Shown here: positions 41,472 through 49,123 of the stretch, piece by piece
Position numbering within the stretch: position 1 is the first letter of the stretch
Layout: every line of letters begins with the position of its first letter
Origin: Bog-756 sp963718405
Lineage (GTDB): Bacteria; Actinomycetota; Acidimicrobiia; Acidimicrobiales; RAAP-2
Reading direction: 5' to 3'
Assembly (NCBI GenBank): GCA_963718405.1
Contig: CAVQYZ010000005.1
Span: forward strand, 124,001-188,000
DNA: 64,000 nucleotides
Made by a program: the position numbers and the translations under genes
Notes under the pieces: model-generated
The model's database searches: none
Told to the model about the DNA's origin: nothing
The model's input: the letters and a program-made list of their open reading frames with translations, nothing else

Positions 41472-42686
41472 CTACTGGATATGCACCCCGGAGATGGCCC
41501 GGGCGATGATCAGCCGCTGGATCTCCGAGGTCCCCTCGAAGATGGTGTAGATCTTGGAGTCGCGGTGCCAGCGCTCCACCGGATGGTCGCGGATGTAGCC
41601 GTAGCCACCCATGATCTGGATGGCTTCTTCGGTCACATGCACCGCCGTCTCGCCGGCGAACAGCTTGGACATCGACCCCTCACCCGAGGTGAACTCCTTG
41701 CCGTTGCGGCCCATCCACGATGCCCGCCAGATCAGGAGGCGGGATGCGTCGATCCGGGTCTTCATGTCAGCCAGCTTGAAGGCGATGGCCTGGTTCTCGA
41801 TGATGGCCCGGCCAAACGCCTTGCGCTCCTTGGCGTAGTCCAGCGAGTACTCGTATGCCGCCCGGGCGATGCCGAGGGCCTGGGCCCCGACGGTCGGCCG
41901 CGACGCCTCGAAGGTCTTCATAGCTGCCTGGCTGGTGGAGCGCTTACCTTCGTGGGCGTTGGCCAACTTGGCGTCCAACTTCTCCTTGCCGCCCAGGAGG
42001 CAACTCCCCGGTACCCGGACGTCATCGAGGATCACCTCAGCAGTGTGGGAGGCCCGGATGCCCATCTTCTTGAACTTCTGCCCCTGGGAGAGACCGGCCG
42101 TGCCGGGAGGGACGATGAAGCTGGCCTGGCCCCTCGAGCCGAGCTCGGGATCGACCGAGGCCACCACCACATGGATGTCGGCGATCCCGCCGTTGGTGAT
42201 CCAGGTCTTCGTCCCGTTGATGACCCACTCGTCCTTGGCCTCGTCGTAGACGGCCCGGGTACGGAGGGACGACACGTCCGAGCCGGCGTCGGGCTCGGAC
42301 ACGGCGAACGCCGCCAGTTGGATCTTCTCCGGGGTGCCGAAGCACTGCGGCCCCCACTCCATCAGCTGCTCGGGCGTGCCGTTGGCGGCGATGCCGGCCA
42401 GACCCAGGGTGCTGCCGAAGATCGACAAGGCGATGCCGGCGTCGCCCCAGGACATCTCCTCGTTGGCGATGGGGAGCAACAGCCCGGTGTCGTCGGAGAA
42501 GCACTGGATGATGAAGTCGAACGAGTACAGACCGATCCGGGCGGCCTCTTCGATAATGGGCCACGGCGTCTCTTCACGCTCGTCCCACTCGTGCCCGGCC
42601 GGGCGGATGACGGTCTCGGCAAAATCGTGGACCCACTTCTGGATCTGCAGTTGGTCCTCGTTGAGGTCGAGCGAGAATTCAGCCAT
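41472..42686 (-). CDS. Acyl-CoA dehydrogenase
   Basis: FAD-dependent dehydrogenase (404 aa) of beta-oxidation or branched-chain amino-acid breakdown. The substrate/flavin signature FAVSEPDAGSDVSSLRT, WITNGGIADIHVVVAS, MGIRASHTAEVILDDVRVP, ERKAFGRAIIENQAIAFKLA and the C-terminal QIMGGYGYIRDHPVERWHRD with the catalytic Glu in IYTIFEGTSEIQRL are all intact. ATG 42686 is chosen over ATG 42701 because GGAGAAGG lies 7 nt before it. Close relatives act on short or medium chains, but specificity is open. A palindrome overlapping a -10 box lies about 110 nt upstream. Confidence 0.93.
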   Translation of the reverse strand: MAEFSLDLNEDQLQIQKWVHDFAETVIRPAGHEWDEREETPWPIIEEAARIGLYSFDFIIQCFSDDTGLLLPIANEEMSWGDAGIALSIFGSTLGLAGIAANGTPEQLMEWGPQCFGTPEKIQLAAFAVSEPDAGSDVSSLRTRAVYDEAKDEWVINGTKTWITNGGIADIHVVVASVDPELGSRGQASFIVPPGTAGLSQGQKFKKMGIRASHTAEVILDDVRVPGSCLLGGKEKLDAKLANAHEGKRSTSQAAMKTFEASRPTVGAQALGIARAAYEYSLDYAKERKAFGRAIIENQAIAFKLADMKTRIDASRLLIWRASWMGRNGKEFTSGEGSMSKLFAGETAVHVTEEAIQIMGGYGYIRDHPVERWHRDSKIYTIFEGTSEIQRLIIARAISGVHIQ

Positions 42687-42795
42687 CTTGACCTTCTCCA
42701 TTCCGGCCCGTCGGGGCCCTCATGCACATCGGCCCTCATAAGCAGCCCCGGGCCCCTCTCCCGGTCGAGCCGGTCGAGCCGGCAGCCACTACGAA

Positions 42796-42811
42796 GTTAC
42801 TCCATAGTAAC
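42796..42811. promoter_or_regulatory. Palindromic operator overlapping a -10 box upstream of acyl-CoA dehydrogenase
   Basis: GTTACTCCATAGTAAC is a perfect 6-bp inverted repeat with a 4-nt spacer. On the minus strand it contains TACTAT (42809-42804), a TANNNT -10 box, giving a leader of about 110 nt to ATG 42686. A TetR/FadR-type repressor is the likeliest ligand; none is adjacent. Confidence 0.5.
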
Positions 42812-43052
42812 CAAGAATGGGCGGGAACGCCACGCGTCAGCACGAACGGCTGGTCACCTGGGCCTCAGAGCAGGGGAGCCCGAGCCAGCAGGCACGCCCG
42901 GGTCGGGTGGGCGCGCTCAGGGCAGGGCTCCGGGCCAGGATGGCCGGTGGTCGGAGGTGTTCCCGGGCGCAGCGCTGGAGGATGCCATGGCACGCCGCCA
43001 CGGCACCGGTGCTCAGCTGGGCCCGAGGACCCCGGGGAGGAAGGTGGTGAAG
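42812..43052. other. Intergenic stretch, no supported gene
   Basis: Part of a 366-nt gap between acyl-CoA dehydrogenase and the cold-shock gene. GC-rich, with no convincing frame. A 9-bp tandem repeat (CGGTCGAGC) lies at 42762-42779 on the other side of the operator. Confidence 0.4.
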
Positions 43053-43265
43053 CTACGCAGGTTGGGCCAGGCGTACATCGACCGCCTGGAGCCCTTTGGG
43101 TCCTTCTTGAAGATCGAACTCAACCGCCTGACCCTCTTCGAGAGAGCGGAATCCGTTCATCTGGATGGCGGTGTGGTGCACGAAGACATCTGCCCCACCA
43201 TCAGGTTGCGAGATGAAGCCGAAGCCCTTCTCGGCGTTGAACCACTTGACTGTTCCGGAAGCCAC
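43053..43265 (-). CDS. csp: Cold-shock-domain protein (CspA family)
   Basis: 70-residue single-stranded nucleic-acid-binding protein, an RNA chaperone in the cytosol. SGTVKWFNAEKGFGFISQ contains RNP1 (KGFGFI), and VFVHHTAIQ is RNP2; the C-terminal EFDLQEGPKGLQAVDVRL completes the OB fold. The GTG start is placed at the residue where all CspA proteins begin; AAAGGGGA lies about 9 nt upstream. Its upstream region, up to cysS, could hold a structured 5' leader as in other csp genes, but I could not fold it. Confidence 0.95.
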   Translation of the reverse strand: MASGTVKWFNAEKGFGFISQPDGGADVFVHHTAIQMNGFRSLEEGQAVEFDLQEGPKGLQAVDVRLAQPA

Positions 43266-43455
43266 GGTGGCATTCCCCTTTCCTCCACACGTGCGGTGCA
43301 GGCAGCCCCCGCCCACGAGACGAGCCTCGATCCTCCCGACTGGAGCGGACCTCGGACCCGCCTTCCCGGAGGAGGGTTCCCTGCGGGAAACGCTAGCAGT
43401 CCCCCATCACGAATCAACTGCTCAGGGCCCTTCCGGCGGCCTGTTCACGCGGCGT

Positions 43456-44847
43456 TCACCGACGTCGGATCCGGGTCCCCTCCGCTCCGTCTTCCACCAG
43501 CCAACCGGCGACCTCCAGTTGGCCACGCAGAGCGTCGGCCTCGTCCCACCGGCGGGCCGAACGGGCCTCGTCCCGACGCCGCACCAGCTCCGCCGTGTCC
43601 GGATCCACCTCGTCCCCGGCCCCGGGCCTGAGGTCCAGACCCAGCACGGCGCAGAGCAGGGCCGCCGTCCGGGCGTTGCGGCCGGCAGCCACGGTCTCAC
43701 CGCGGTCGTCGGCGCCGTTGGCGGTACGGACCAGATCGAACACCGCCGCCAGGGCCCCCGGGGTGTCGAGGTCATCGTCCATCCGCCGGCGGAACCGGTC
43801 CACCGCCTCACGGTCGATGTCGTCTCCACCCGGGTCGTCGACCACCGGACCCGCCGAGAGGTGCGGGGGGAGGTCGAACCGGCGGGCCAGTTCGTCCAGC
43901 CGGGCCAGCCCCGATTCGGCGTCGGCGATGGTCTCCGGGGTGACCTCGATGGGTGACCGGTAGTGGGACCGCAGCACCAACAGCCGGTAGGCCCGGGGAT
44001 CGCTCCGGTCCAACAGGTCCCGGAGCGAGGTGAAGTTGCCCAAGGACTTGGACATCTTCTCTCCCCCCACGGTGACCCAGCCGTTGTGGACCCAGTGCCG
44101 GGCGAACTCCCGCCCCGACGCCACCGCCTGGGCCCGCTCGTTCTCGTGATGGGGGAACATGAGGTCGAGTCCCCCGCCGTGGAGCTCGAACCCCTCTCCC
44201 AGCAGATCGAGCGACATGACCACGCACTCGGTGTGCCACCCGGGCCGACCCGGGCCCCAGGGCGACTCCCAGGACGGCTCCCCCTCTCTGGCCTTCTTCC
44301 ACAGCACGAAGTCCAGAGGTGACCGCTTCTCCTCGTCGGCCTCCACCCGGGCCCCGGCCCGCAGGGACTCGAGGGGCTGGTGGGCCAGCAGCCCGTAGCC
44401 GGGCACATCGGCCACGGACAGGTACACCCCGTCGCCGGTCTCATAGGCCACGCCTGTGGCCACCAGCTCGGCCACCAGCTCGATCATGCGGTCCACGTAG
44501 GCCGTGGCGTGCGGGGCCTCGTCGGGCCGCAGCACCCCGATGGCATCCATGATCTCCCACCACTCGGCCTCGTTGGTGGCGGTGAACTCGTCGATGCCGA
44601 CGCCCAGGGCGTTGGCCCGGTCGATGATCTTGTCCTCGATGTCGGTGATATTGGACACGTAGGTCACGTCGAGCCCGGTGAACAACAGGTACCGCCGCAG
44701 GACGTCGAAGACCAGGGAGAACCGTCCGTGGCCCAGGTGGGGCACCCCGTCGACGGTCGGACCGCACACGTACATGGAGACCCGGCCCGGCACCCGCAGC
44801 TGGAGCGGCGAGACCTCGCCGGTGGCGGAGTCGTGGAGCGTCAGCAC
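43456..44847 (-). CDS. cysS: Cysteinyl-tRNA synthetase
   Basis: Class I aminoacyl-tRNA synthetase (463 aa). The zinc/HIGH region reads YVCGPTVDGVPHLGHGR, with further zinc ligands in GWHTECVVMSLDLLG and FPHHENERAQ, and the KMSKS loop is GEKMSKSLGNF. The anticodon domain is Arg/Asp-rich and ends RIRRR. A MshC-type ligase is excluded by overall length and by the full tRNA-binding C-terminus. GTG 44847 is 7 nt after a TACCGT box and has no Shine-Dalgarno, so it is probably leaderless. It diverges from valS. Confidence 0.94.
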   Translation of the reverse strand: MLTLHDSATGEVSPLQLRVPGRVSMYVCGPTVDGVPHLGHGRFSLVFDVLRRYLLFTGLDVTYVSNITDIEDKIIDRANALGVGIDEFTATNEAEWWEIMDAIGVLRPDEAPHATAYVDRMIELVAELVATGVAYETGDGVYLSVADVPGYGLLAHQPLESLRAGARVEADEEKRSPLDFVLWKKAREGEPSWESPWGPGRPGWHTECVVMSLDLLGEGFELHGGGLDLMFPHHENERAQAVASGREFARHWVHNGWVTVGGEKMSKSLGNFTSLRDLLDRSDPRAYRLLVLRSHYRSPIEVTPETIADAESGLARLDELARRFDLPPHLSAGPVVDDPGGDDIDREAVDRFRRRMDDDLDTPGALAAVFDLVRTANGADDRGETVAAGRNARTAALLCAVLGLDLRPGAGDEVDPDTAELVRRRDEARSARRWDEADALRGQLEVAGWLVEDGAEGTRIRRR

Positions 44848-44853
44848 GCAGGG

Positions 44854-44860
44854 TACGGTA
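44854..44860. promoter_or_regulatory. Overlapping divergent -10 boxes between cysS and valS
   Basis: TACGGTA reads TACGGT on the plus strand (9 nt before the valS ATG) and TACCGT on the minus strand (7 nt before the cysS GTG). Only 21 nt separate the two start codons. Confidence 0.55.
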
Positions 44861-44868
44861 ACCCGATC

Positions 44869-47490
44869 ATGACCACGGACGCGACCGGTGCGACAGACCC
44901 CATGGCCGGCCCGTCCGGAATCCCCGAAAAGCCGGGCCTCGAAGGGCTCGAGGCGGTGTGGTCGGCCCGCTGGGATGCGGCCGGCACCTACACCTTCGAC
45001 CGCACCGCTTCCCGTCCCCAGGTGTACTCCATCGACACCCCACCCCCCACGGTCTCGGGATCACTCCACATCGGGCATGTCTTCTCGTACACCCACACCG
45101 ATGCCATGGCCCGCTTCCACCGGATGCGGGGGAAGGCCGTCTTCTACCCCATGGGTTGGGACGACAACGGCCTCCCCACCGAGCGCCGGGTCCAGAACTA
45201 CTTCGGGGTCCGCTGCGACCCGAGCCTCCCCTTCGACCCGGCCTTCACCCCGCCGGCCGAACCGCCCAAGGACCCCATCTCCATCTCGCGCCCCAACTTC
45301 GTGGCCCTCTGTCACCAGTTGACCGAGGAGGACGAGCAGGTCTTCGAGCACCTGTGGCGCACCCTGGGACTGTCGGTCGACTGGTCCCACACCTACTCCA
45401 CCGTCTCCGAGCAGGCCCAACGGGTGTCCCAACGCGGGTTCTTGCACCTGGCCCAGCGGGGCCAGGTGGTTCAGCGCACCGCACCCACCCTGTGGGACGT
45501 GGACTTCCGGACCGCCGTGTCCCAGGCCGAACTGGAGGACCGGGAACGCCCCGGGGCCTACCACCGCCTCCGGTTCCCCCGGGTGGACCACGACGGCGGG
45601 GTGGACATCGAGACCACCCGGCCCGAGCTGCTCCCGGCGTGCGTGGCCCTGGTGGCCCACCCCGACGACGACCGCTACCGGCCCCTGTTCGGCACCGAGG
45701 TCCGCACTCCCCTGTTCGGCGTGCGGGTCCCGGTGCTGGCCCACGAGCTGGCCGACCCCGAGAAGGGCTCGGGCATCGCCATGATCTGCACCTTCGGCGA
45801 CACCACCGACGTGGTGTGGTGGCGCGAGCTGGCCCTGCCCACCCGGACCGTGGTGGGCCGGGACGGCCGGCTCCTGCCGGTGAGTTGGGGCACGTCGGGA
45901 TGGGAGTCCGATGCACCGGAGGCCGCCGACTCCCACTACCGGGAGCTGTCGGGCCGCACCGTCAAGCAGGCCCAGAACCGCATCGTCGAGCAGCTGGCGG
46001 AGTCGGGCGACCTGATCGGTGAGCCCACACCGATCACCCACCCGGTCAAGTTCTACGAGAAGGGCGAGCGGCCACTCGAGATCGTTTCGTCACGGCAGTG
46101 GTTCGTCGAGACCCTCCCCCTGCGTGACCGGCTCCTGGCCCGGGGCGAGGAGCTCCGTTGGCACCCGCCGTACATGGCCCACCGGTACCGGTCGTGGGTC
46201 GAGGGGCTCAACGGGGACTGGAACATCAGCCGGCAGCGCTTCTTCGGGGTGCCCTTTCCGGTCTGGTACCCGGTCGACGACGCCGGCGAGGCCGTGTTCG
46301 ACGCGCCCATCATGGCGGCCGAGGACCGGCTCCCGGTCGATCCGTCGACCGACGTGCCCGACGGGTTCACCGAGGGTCAGCGGGGACAGCCGGGCGGGTT
46401 CATCGGCGACCCCGACGTCATGGACACCTGGGCCACGTCGTCCCTGACCCCCCAGATCGCCGGGGGCTGGGTCGACGATGCCGACCTGTTCGAGCGGGTC
46501 TTCCCCATGGACGTGCGGCCCCAGGCCCACGAGATCATCCGCACCTGGCTGTTCTCGACCATCGTCCGGTCCGAGCTCGAGCACGGCTGCCTGCCGTGGT
46601 CGGACGCCGCCATCTCGGGATGGGTGCTCGATCCCGACCGCAAGAAGATGTCCAAGTCCAAAGGGGATGTGGTCACCCCCCTCCCCCTGGTCGAGAAGCA
46701 CGGGGCCGACGCCGTCCGCTACTGGGCGGCCGGTGGACGGCCGGGGACCGACACCGCCTTCGACGAGGGCCAGATGAAAGTGGGCCGGCGCCTGGCCATC
46801 AAGGTGCTCAACGCCTCGCGCTTCGCCCTGGGCCGGATCGCCGGCGAGGACGGAACGGTCGTCGCCCCGGCCGTCGACGCCGTCACCGTCCCGCTGGACC
46901 AGGCCATGCTGGCCCGGCTGGGCTCGGTGGTGGACGAGGCCACCGCGGCCTTCGAGGGCTACGACTACGCCCGGGCCCTGGAACGGACCGAGGCCTTCTT
47001 CTGGTCGTTCTGTGACGACTACCTGGAGCTGGTCAAGACCCGGGCCTACGGGGAGCCCGGTGAGGGTGCCACGGCTTCGGCCCGGGCCGCCCTGGCCACC
47101 GCCCTCTCGGTGCTGTTGCGGCTGTTGGCCCCGGTGCTGCCGTTCGTGACCGAGGAGGTGTGGTCGTGGTGGCAGGCCGGCTCCATCCACACGGCCCCGT
47201 GGCCGGCCCGCTCGGAGCTGGGTCCGGCCGGCTCGGCCGGGGTGGGTGACGGGGACCGGGTGCTCGAGGTGGCCGCCGGGGTCCTCGGTCGGGTCCGTCA
47301 GGCCAAGTCCCAGGCCAAGCGCTCCATGCGCTCGAAGGTGGCCACCCTCACGGTGACCGACACCCCCGAGCGGATCGCCGCACTCCTGTTGGCCCGGGAC
47401 GACGTGGCCGACGCCGGCGGGGTGGAGGACCTGGTGACGGTGGAGGGCGACGAGCCCAGCATCGAAGTGGTGCTGGCCGACGAGGAGTGA
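44869..47490 (+). CDS. valS: Valyl-tRNA synthetase, archaeal/alternative type
   Basis: Class I synthetase (873 aa) charging tRNA-Val, with an editing domain. HIGH motif in VSGSLHIGHVFSYTHTDAMA; the following block YPMGWDDNGLPTERRVQNYF is that of archaeal and some alphaproteobacterial ValS, where the usual bacterial form has PGTDHAGIATQ. KMSKS motif: DRKKMSKSKGDVV. The C-terminal coiled-coil arm typical of bacterial ValS is absent; the protein ends soon after a short tRNA-binding domain. Start ATG 44869 lies 9 nt after a TANNNT box, so the leader is nil or a few nt. It is followed by the leftward transporter operon. Confidence 0.93.
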   Translation: MTTDATGATDPMAGPSGIPEKPGLEGLEAVWSARWDAAGTYTFDRTASRPQVYSIDTPPPTVSGSLHIGHVFSYTHTDAMARFHRMRGKAVFYPMGWDDNGLPTERRVQNYFGVRCDPSLPFDPAFTPPAEPPKDPISISRPNFVALCHQLTEEDEQVFEHLWRTLGLSVDWSHTYSTVSEQAQRVSQRGFLHLAQRGQVVQRTAPTLWDVDFRTAVSQAELEDRERPGAYHRLRFPRVDHDGGVDIETTRPELLPACVALVAHPDDDRYRPLFGTEVRTPLFGVRVPVLAHELADPEKGSGIAMICTFGDTTDVVWWRELALPTRTVVGRDGRLLPVSWGTSGWESDAPEAADSHYRELSGRTVKQAQNRIVEQLAESGDLIGEPTPITHPVKFYEKGERPLEIVSSRQWFVETLPLRDRLLARGEELRWHPPYMAHRYRSWVEGLNGDWNISRQRFFGVPFPVWYPVDDAGEAVFDAPIMAAEDRLPVDPSTDVPDGFTEGQRGQPGGFIGDPDVMDTWATSSLTPQIAGGWVDDADLFERVFPMDVRPQAHEIIRTWLFSTIVRSELEHGCLPWSDAAISGWVLDPDRKKMSKSKGDVVTPLPLVEKHGADAVRYWAAGGRPGTDTAFDEGQMKVGRRLAIKVLNASRFALGRIAGEDGTVVAPAVDAVTVPLDQAMLARLGSVVDEATAAFEGYDYARALERTEAFFWSFCDDYLELVKTRAYGEPGEGATASARAALATALSVLLRLLAPVLPFVTEEVWSWWQAGSIHTAPWPARSELGPAGSAGVGDGDRVLEVAAGVLGRVRQAKSQAKRSMRSKVATLTVTDTPERIAALLLARDDVADAGGVEDLVTVEGDEPSIEVVLADEE

Positions 47491-47504
47491 GCGGGGCCGC
47501 GGGC

Positions 47505-48245
47505 TCAGGCCAGATAGACGCCGAGGGCGGCGGCGGCCATCTCTTCGGGCGTGCCCTCCTGCTGGATGCGGCCGTGCACCATGATGGCGGCTCGGGTGGC
47601 CACGGACAGAGCCGTGGTCACGAACTGCTCAACCAACAGAATGGTCATCCCCTGGCGGCCCAGGTTCCCCACCAGCTCGTAGAGCTCGGCCACGATGAGC
47701 GGGGCCAGTCCCATGGACAGCTCGTCGAGCAGCAGCACCCGGGGATCGGTCACCAGGGCCCGGGAGATGGCCAGCATCTGCTGCTCCCCACCCGACAGGG
47801 TGCCGGCGGTCTGGCTCCGCCGCTCCTTCAGGCGCGGGAAGGTGGCGAAGGTCCTCTCCTCGACGTCCTTGGTGCTCAGCCCGCCGCGGTAGGTCCAGAT
47901 GCGGAGGTTCTCGTGCACGGTGAGGTTGGGGAAGATGCCCCGGCCCTCGGGCACCGCGCAGATCCCGGCCCGGGCCAACTTCTCCGGGGGGCTCTTCCCC
48001 ACCGGCTCGTCACCGAACAGCACCTGGCCCGCCGTCGGGCGCATCCGGCCGCTGATGACCTTGAGCAAGGTCGACTTGCCGGCCCCGTTGGGCCCGAGGA
48101 GGGCGAACACGCTGCCGGCCGGGATGGCCAGATCGACGCCGTGCAGCACCTCGATACGGCCGTAGGCCGCGGTCACCCCGGACAGGGTGATGCTCGGCGG
48201 CAAGGCCCGGGGGGTGGCCCCGGGAGCCTCGGACAGATCGGTCAT
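47505..48245 (-). CDS. livF: Branched-chain amino-acid-type ABC transporter ATPase (LivF)
   Basis: 246-residue ATPase of a HAAT-family importer. Walker A LGPNGAGKSTLLKVISG, the LivF block AVPEGRGIFPNLTVHENL, signature TLSGGEQQMLAISRAL and Walker B VLLLDELSMGLAPLI are all canonical. Its ATG overlaps the livG stop (ATGA). Substrate could be leucine/isoleucine/valine, but this family also carries urea, amides and other small polar molecules; the context gives no catabolic partner. Last gene of a four-gene unit. Confidence 0.93.
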   Translation of the reverse strand: MTDLSEAPGATPRALPPSITLSGVTAAYGRIEVLHGVDLAIPAGSVFALLGPNGAGKSTLLKVISGRMRPTAGQVLFGDEPVGKSPPEKLARAGICAVPEGRGIFPNLTVHENLRIWTYRGGLSTKDVEERTFATFPRLKERRSQTAGTLSGGEQQMLAISRALVTDPRVLLLDELSMGLAPLIVAELYELVGNLGRQGMTILLVEQFVTTALSVATRAAIMVHGRIQQEGTPEEMAAAALGVYLA

Positions 48246-49123
48246 GGGGTGGCGCCGTCGGCGGCGGGTGGCGCCGGATCGGTCCCGGAGGCCGGCGCGG
48301 CCTCACCCAGATAAGCGGCCTGGACCATGGGATCCTTGCGGATCTCATCCGGCGTGCCCGAGGCGATGATGTCCCCGAAGTCGAGCACGTAGATGTGATC
48401 GCAGATCCGCATGACCAGTTCCATGTCGTGCTCCACCAGCAGCACGGCCATGCCGTCGGCGGCCAGTTTGGAGAGCAGTTGGCCGAGGACGTTCGACTCC
48501 GACTCGTCCAGCCCCGAGCCCGGCTCGTCCAGCAGCAGGAGCTTGGGCTTGATGGCCAGGGCCCGGGCCAGCTCGACCATGCGGGCCAACCCGGTGGACA
48601 TGGCCGCCGAGTGCTGCCCTCCGAGGCCGACCAGGCCCACCCCTGCCAGGAGTTGGTCCGGGTCGGTCACCGTCAAGTCCCCGAGGGCGGTGTTGCCGGG
48701 ATCCGCGCCCTGGGCCCGGCCCCGCCGTCCCCGCGGCACCAGCCGGGCCAGTCGGCGCCGGTGCCACCACCGGGCGTCGGACTCCAATCCGACCAGGACG
48801 TTCTCTCCGGCGGTGAGCGAGCCGAACAGCTCCAGACGTTGGAAGGTCCGGGCCAAGCCCAGCCGGGCCCGTCGGTGCGGCTTCATGCCCGTGACGTCGG
48901 TCTCGAAGAGATGGACCGTGCCCCGGCCGGGTGTCTGCAGCCCGCTGATGACGTTGAACAGGGTGGTCTTGCCGGCCCCGTTGGGACCGATGAGCCCGGT
49001 GACCGTGCCGGGCTGCACCGACAGGCTCACGCTGCTGAGTGCCGAGACGCCGCCGAACCGCACGGCCACCTCGGACACGGTCAGGACCGCCCCGGTCCGA
49101 TCCGGGCTGTCAACCTGCGGCAC
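48242..49123 (-). CDS. livG: Branched-chain amino-acid-type ABC transporter ATPase (LivG), divergent signature
   Basis: 293-residue partner ATPase. Walker A IGPNGAGKTTLFNVISG, Q-loop region LARTFQRLELFGSLTAGENV and Walker B LLLLDEPGSGLDESES are normal, but the ABC signature, usually L(S/P)YGxQR, is MSTGLARMVELARAL. A basic/Gly insert (RRRLARLVPRGRRGRAQG) is present before it. GTG 49123 with GGGGGGAG upstream is preferred to a start 30 nt earlier; it overlaps the permease gene by 14 nt. It ends in a Pro/Ala-rich tail. Confidence 0.9.
   Translation of the reverse strand: MPQVDSPDRTGAVLTVSEVAVRFGGVSALSSVSLSVQPGTVTGLIGPNGAGKTTLFNVISGLQTPGRGTVHLFETDVTGMKPHRRARLGLARTFQRLELFGSLTAGENVLVGLESDARWWHRRRLARLVPRGRRGRAQGADPGNTALGDLTVTDPDQLLAGVGLVGLGGQHSAAMSTGLARMVELARALAIKPKLLLLDEPGSGLDESESNVLGQLLSKLAADGMAVLLVEHDMELVMRICDHIYVLDFGDIIASGTPDEIRKDPMVQAAYLGEAAPASGTDPAPPAADGATP

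Noticed and set aside
42762..42779. 9-bp tandem repeat CGGTCGAGC
   Set aside because: Only two copies and a sequence frequent in this base composition; no support for function.
41442..43631. 729-codon plus-strand frame covering acyl-CoA dehydrogenase and csp
   Set aside because: Antisense to two well-supported genes and made of low-complexity Gly/Arg/Pro sequence.
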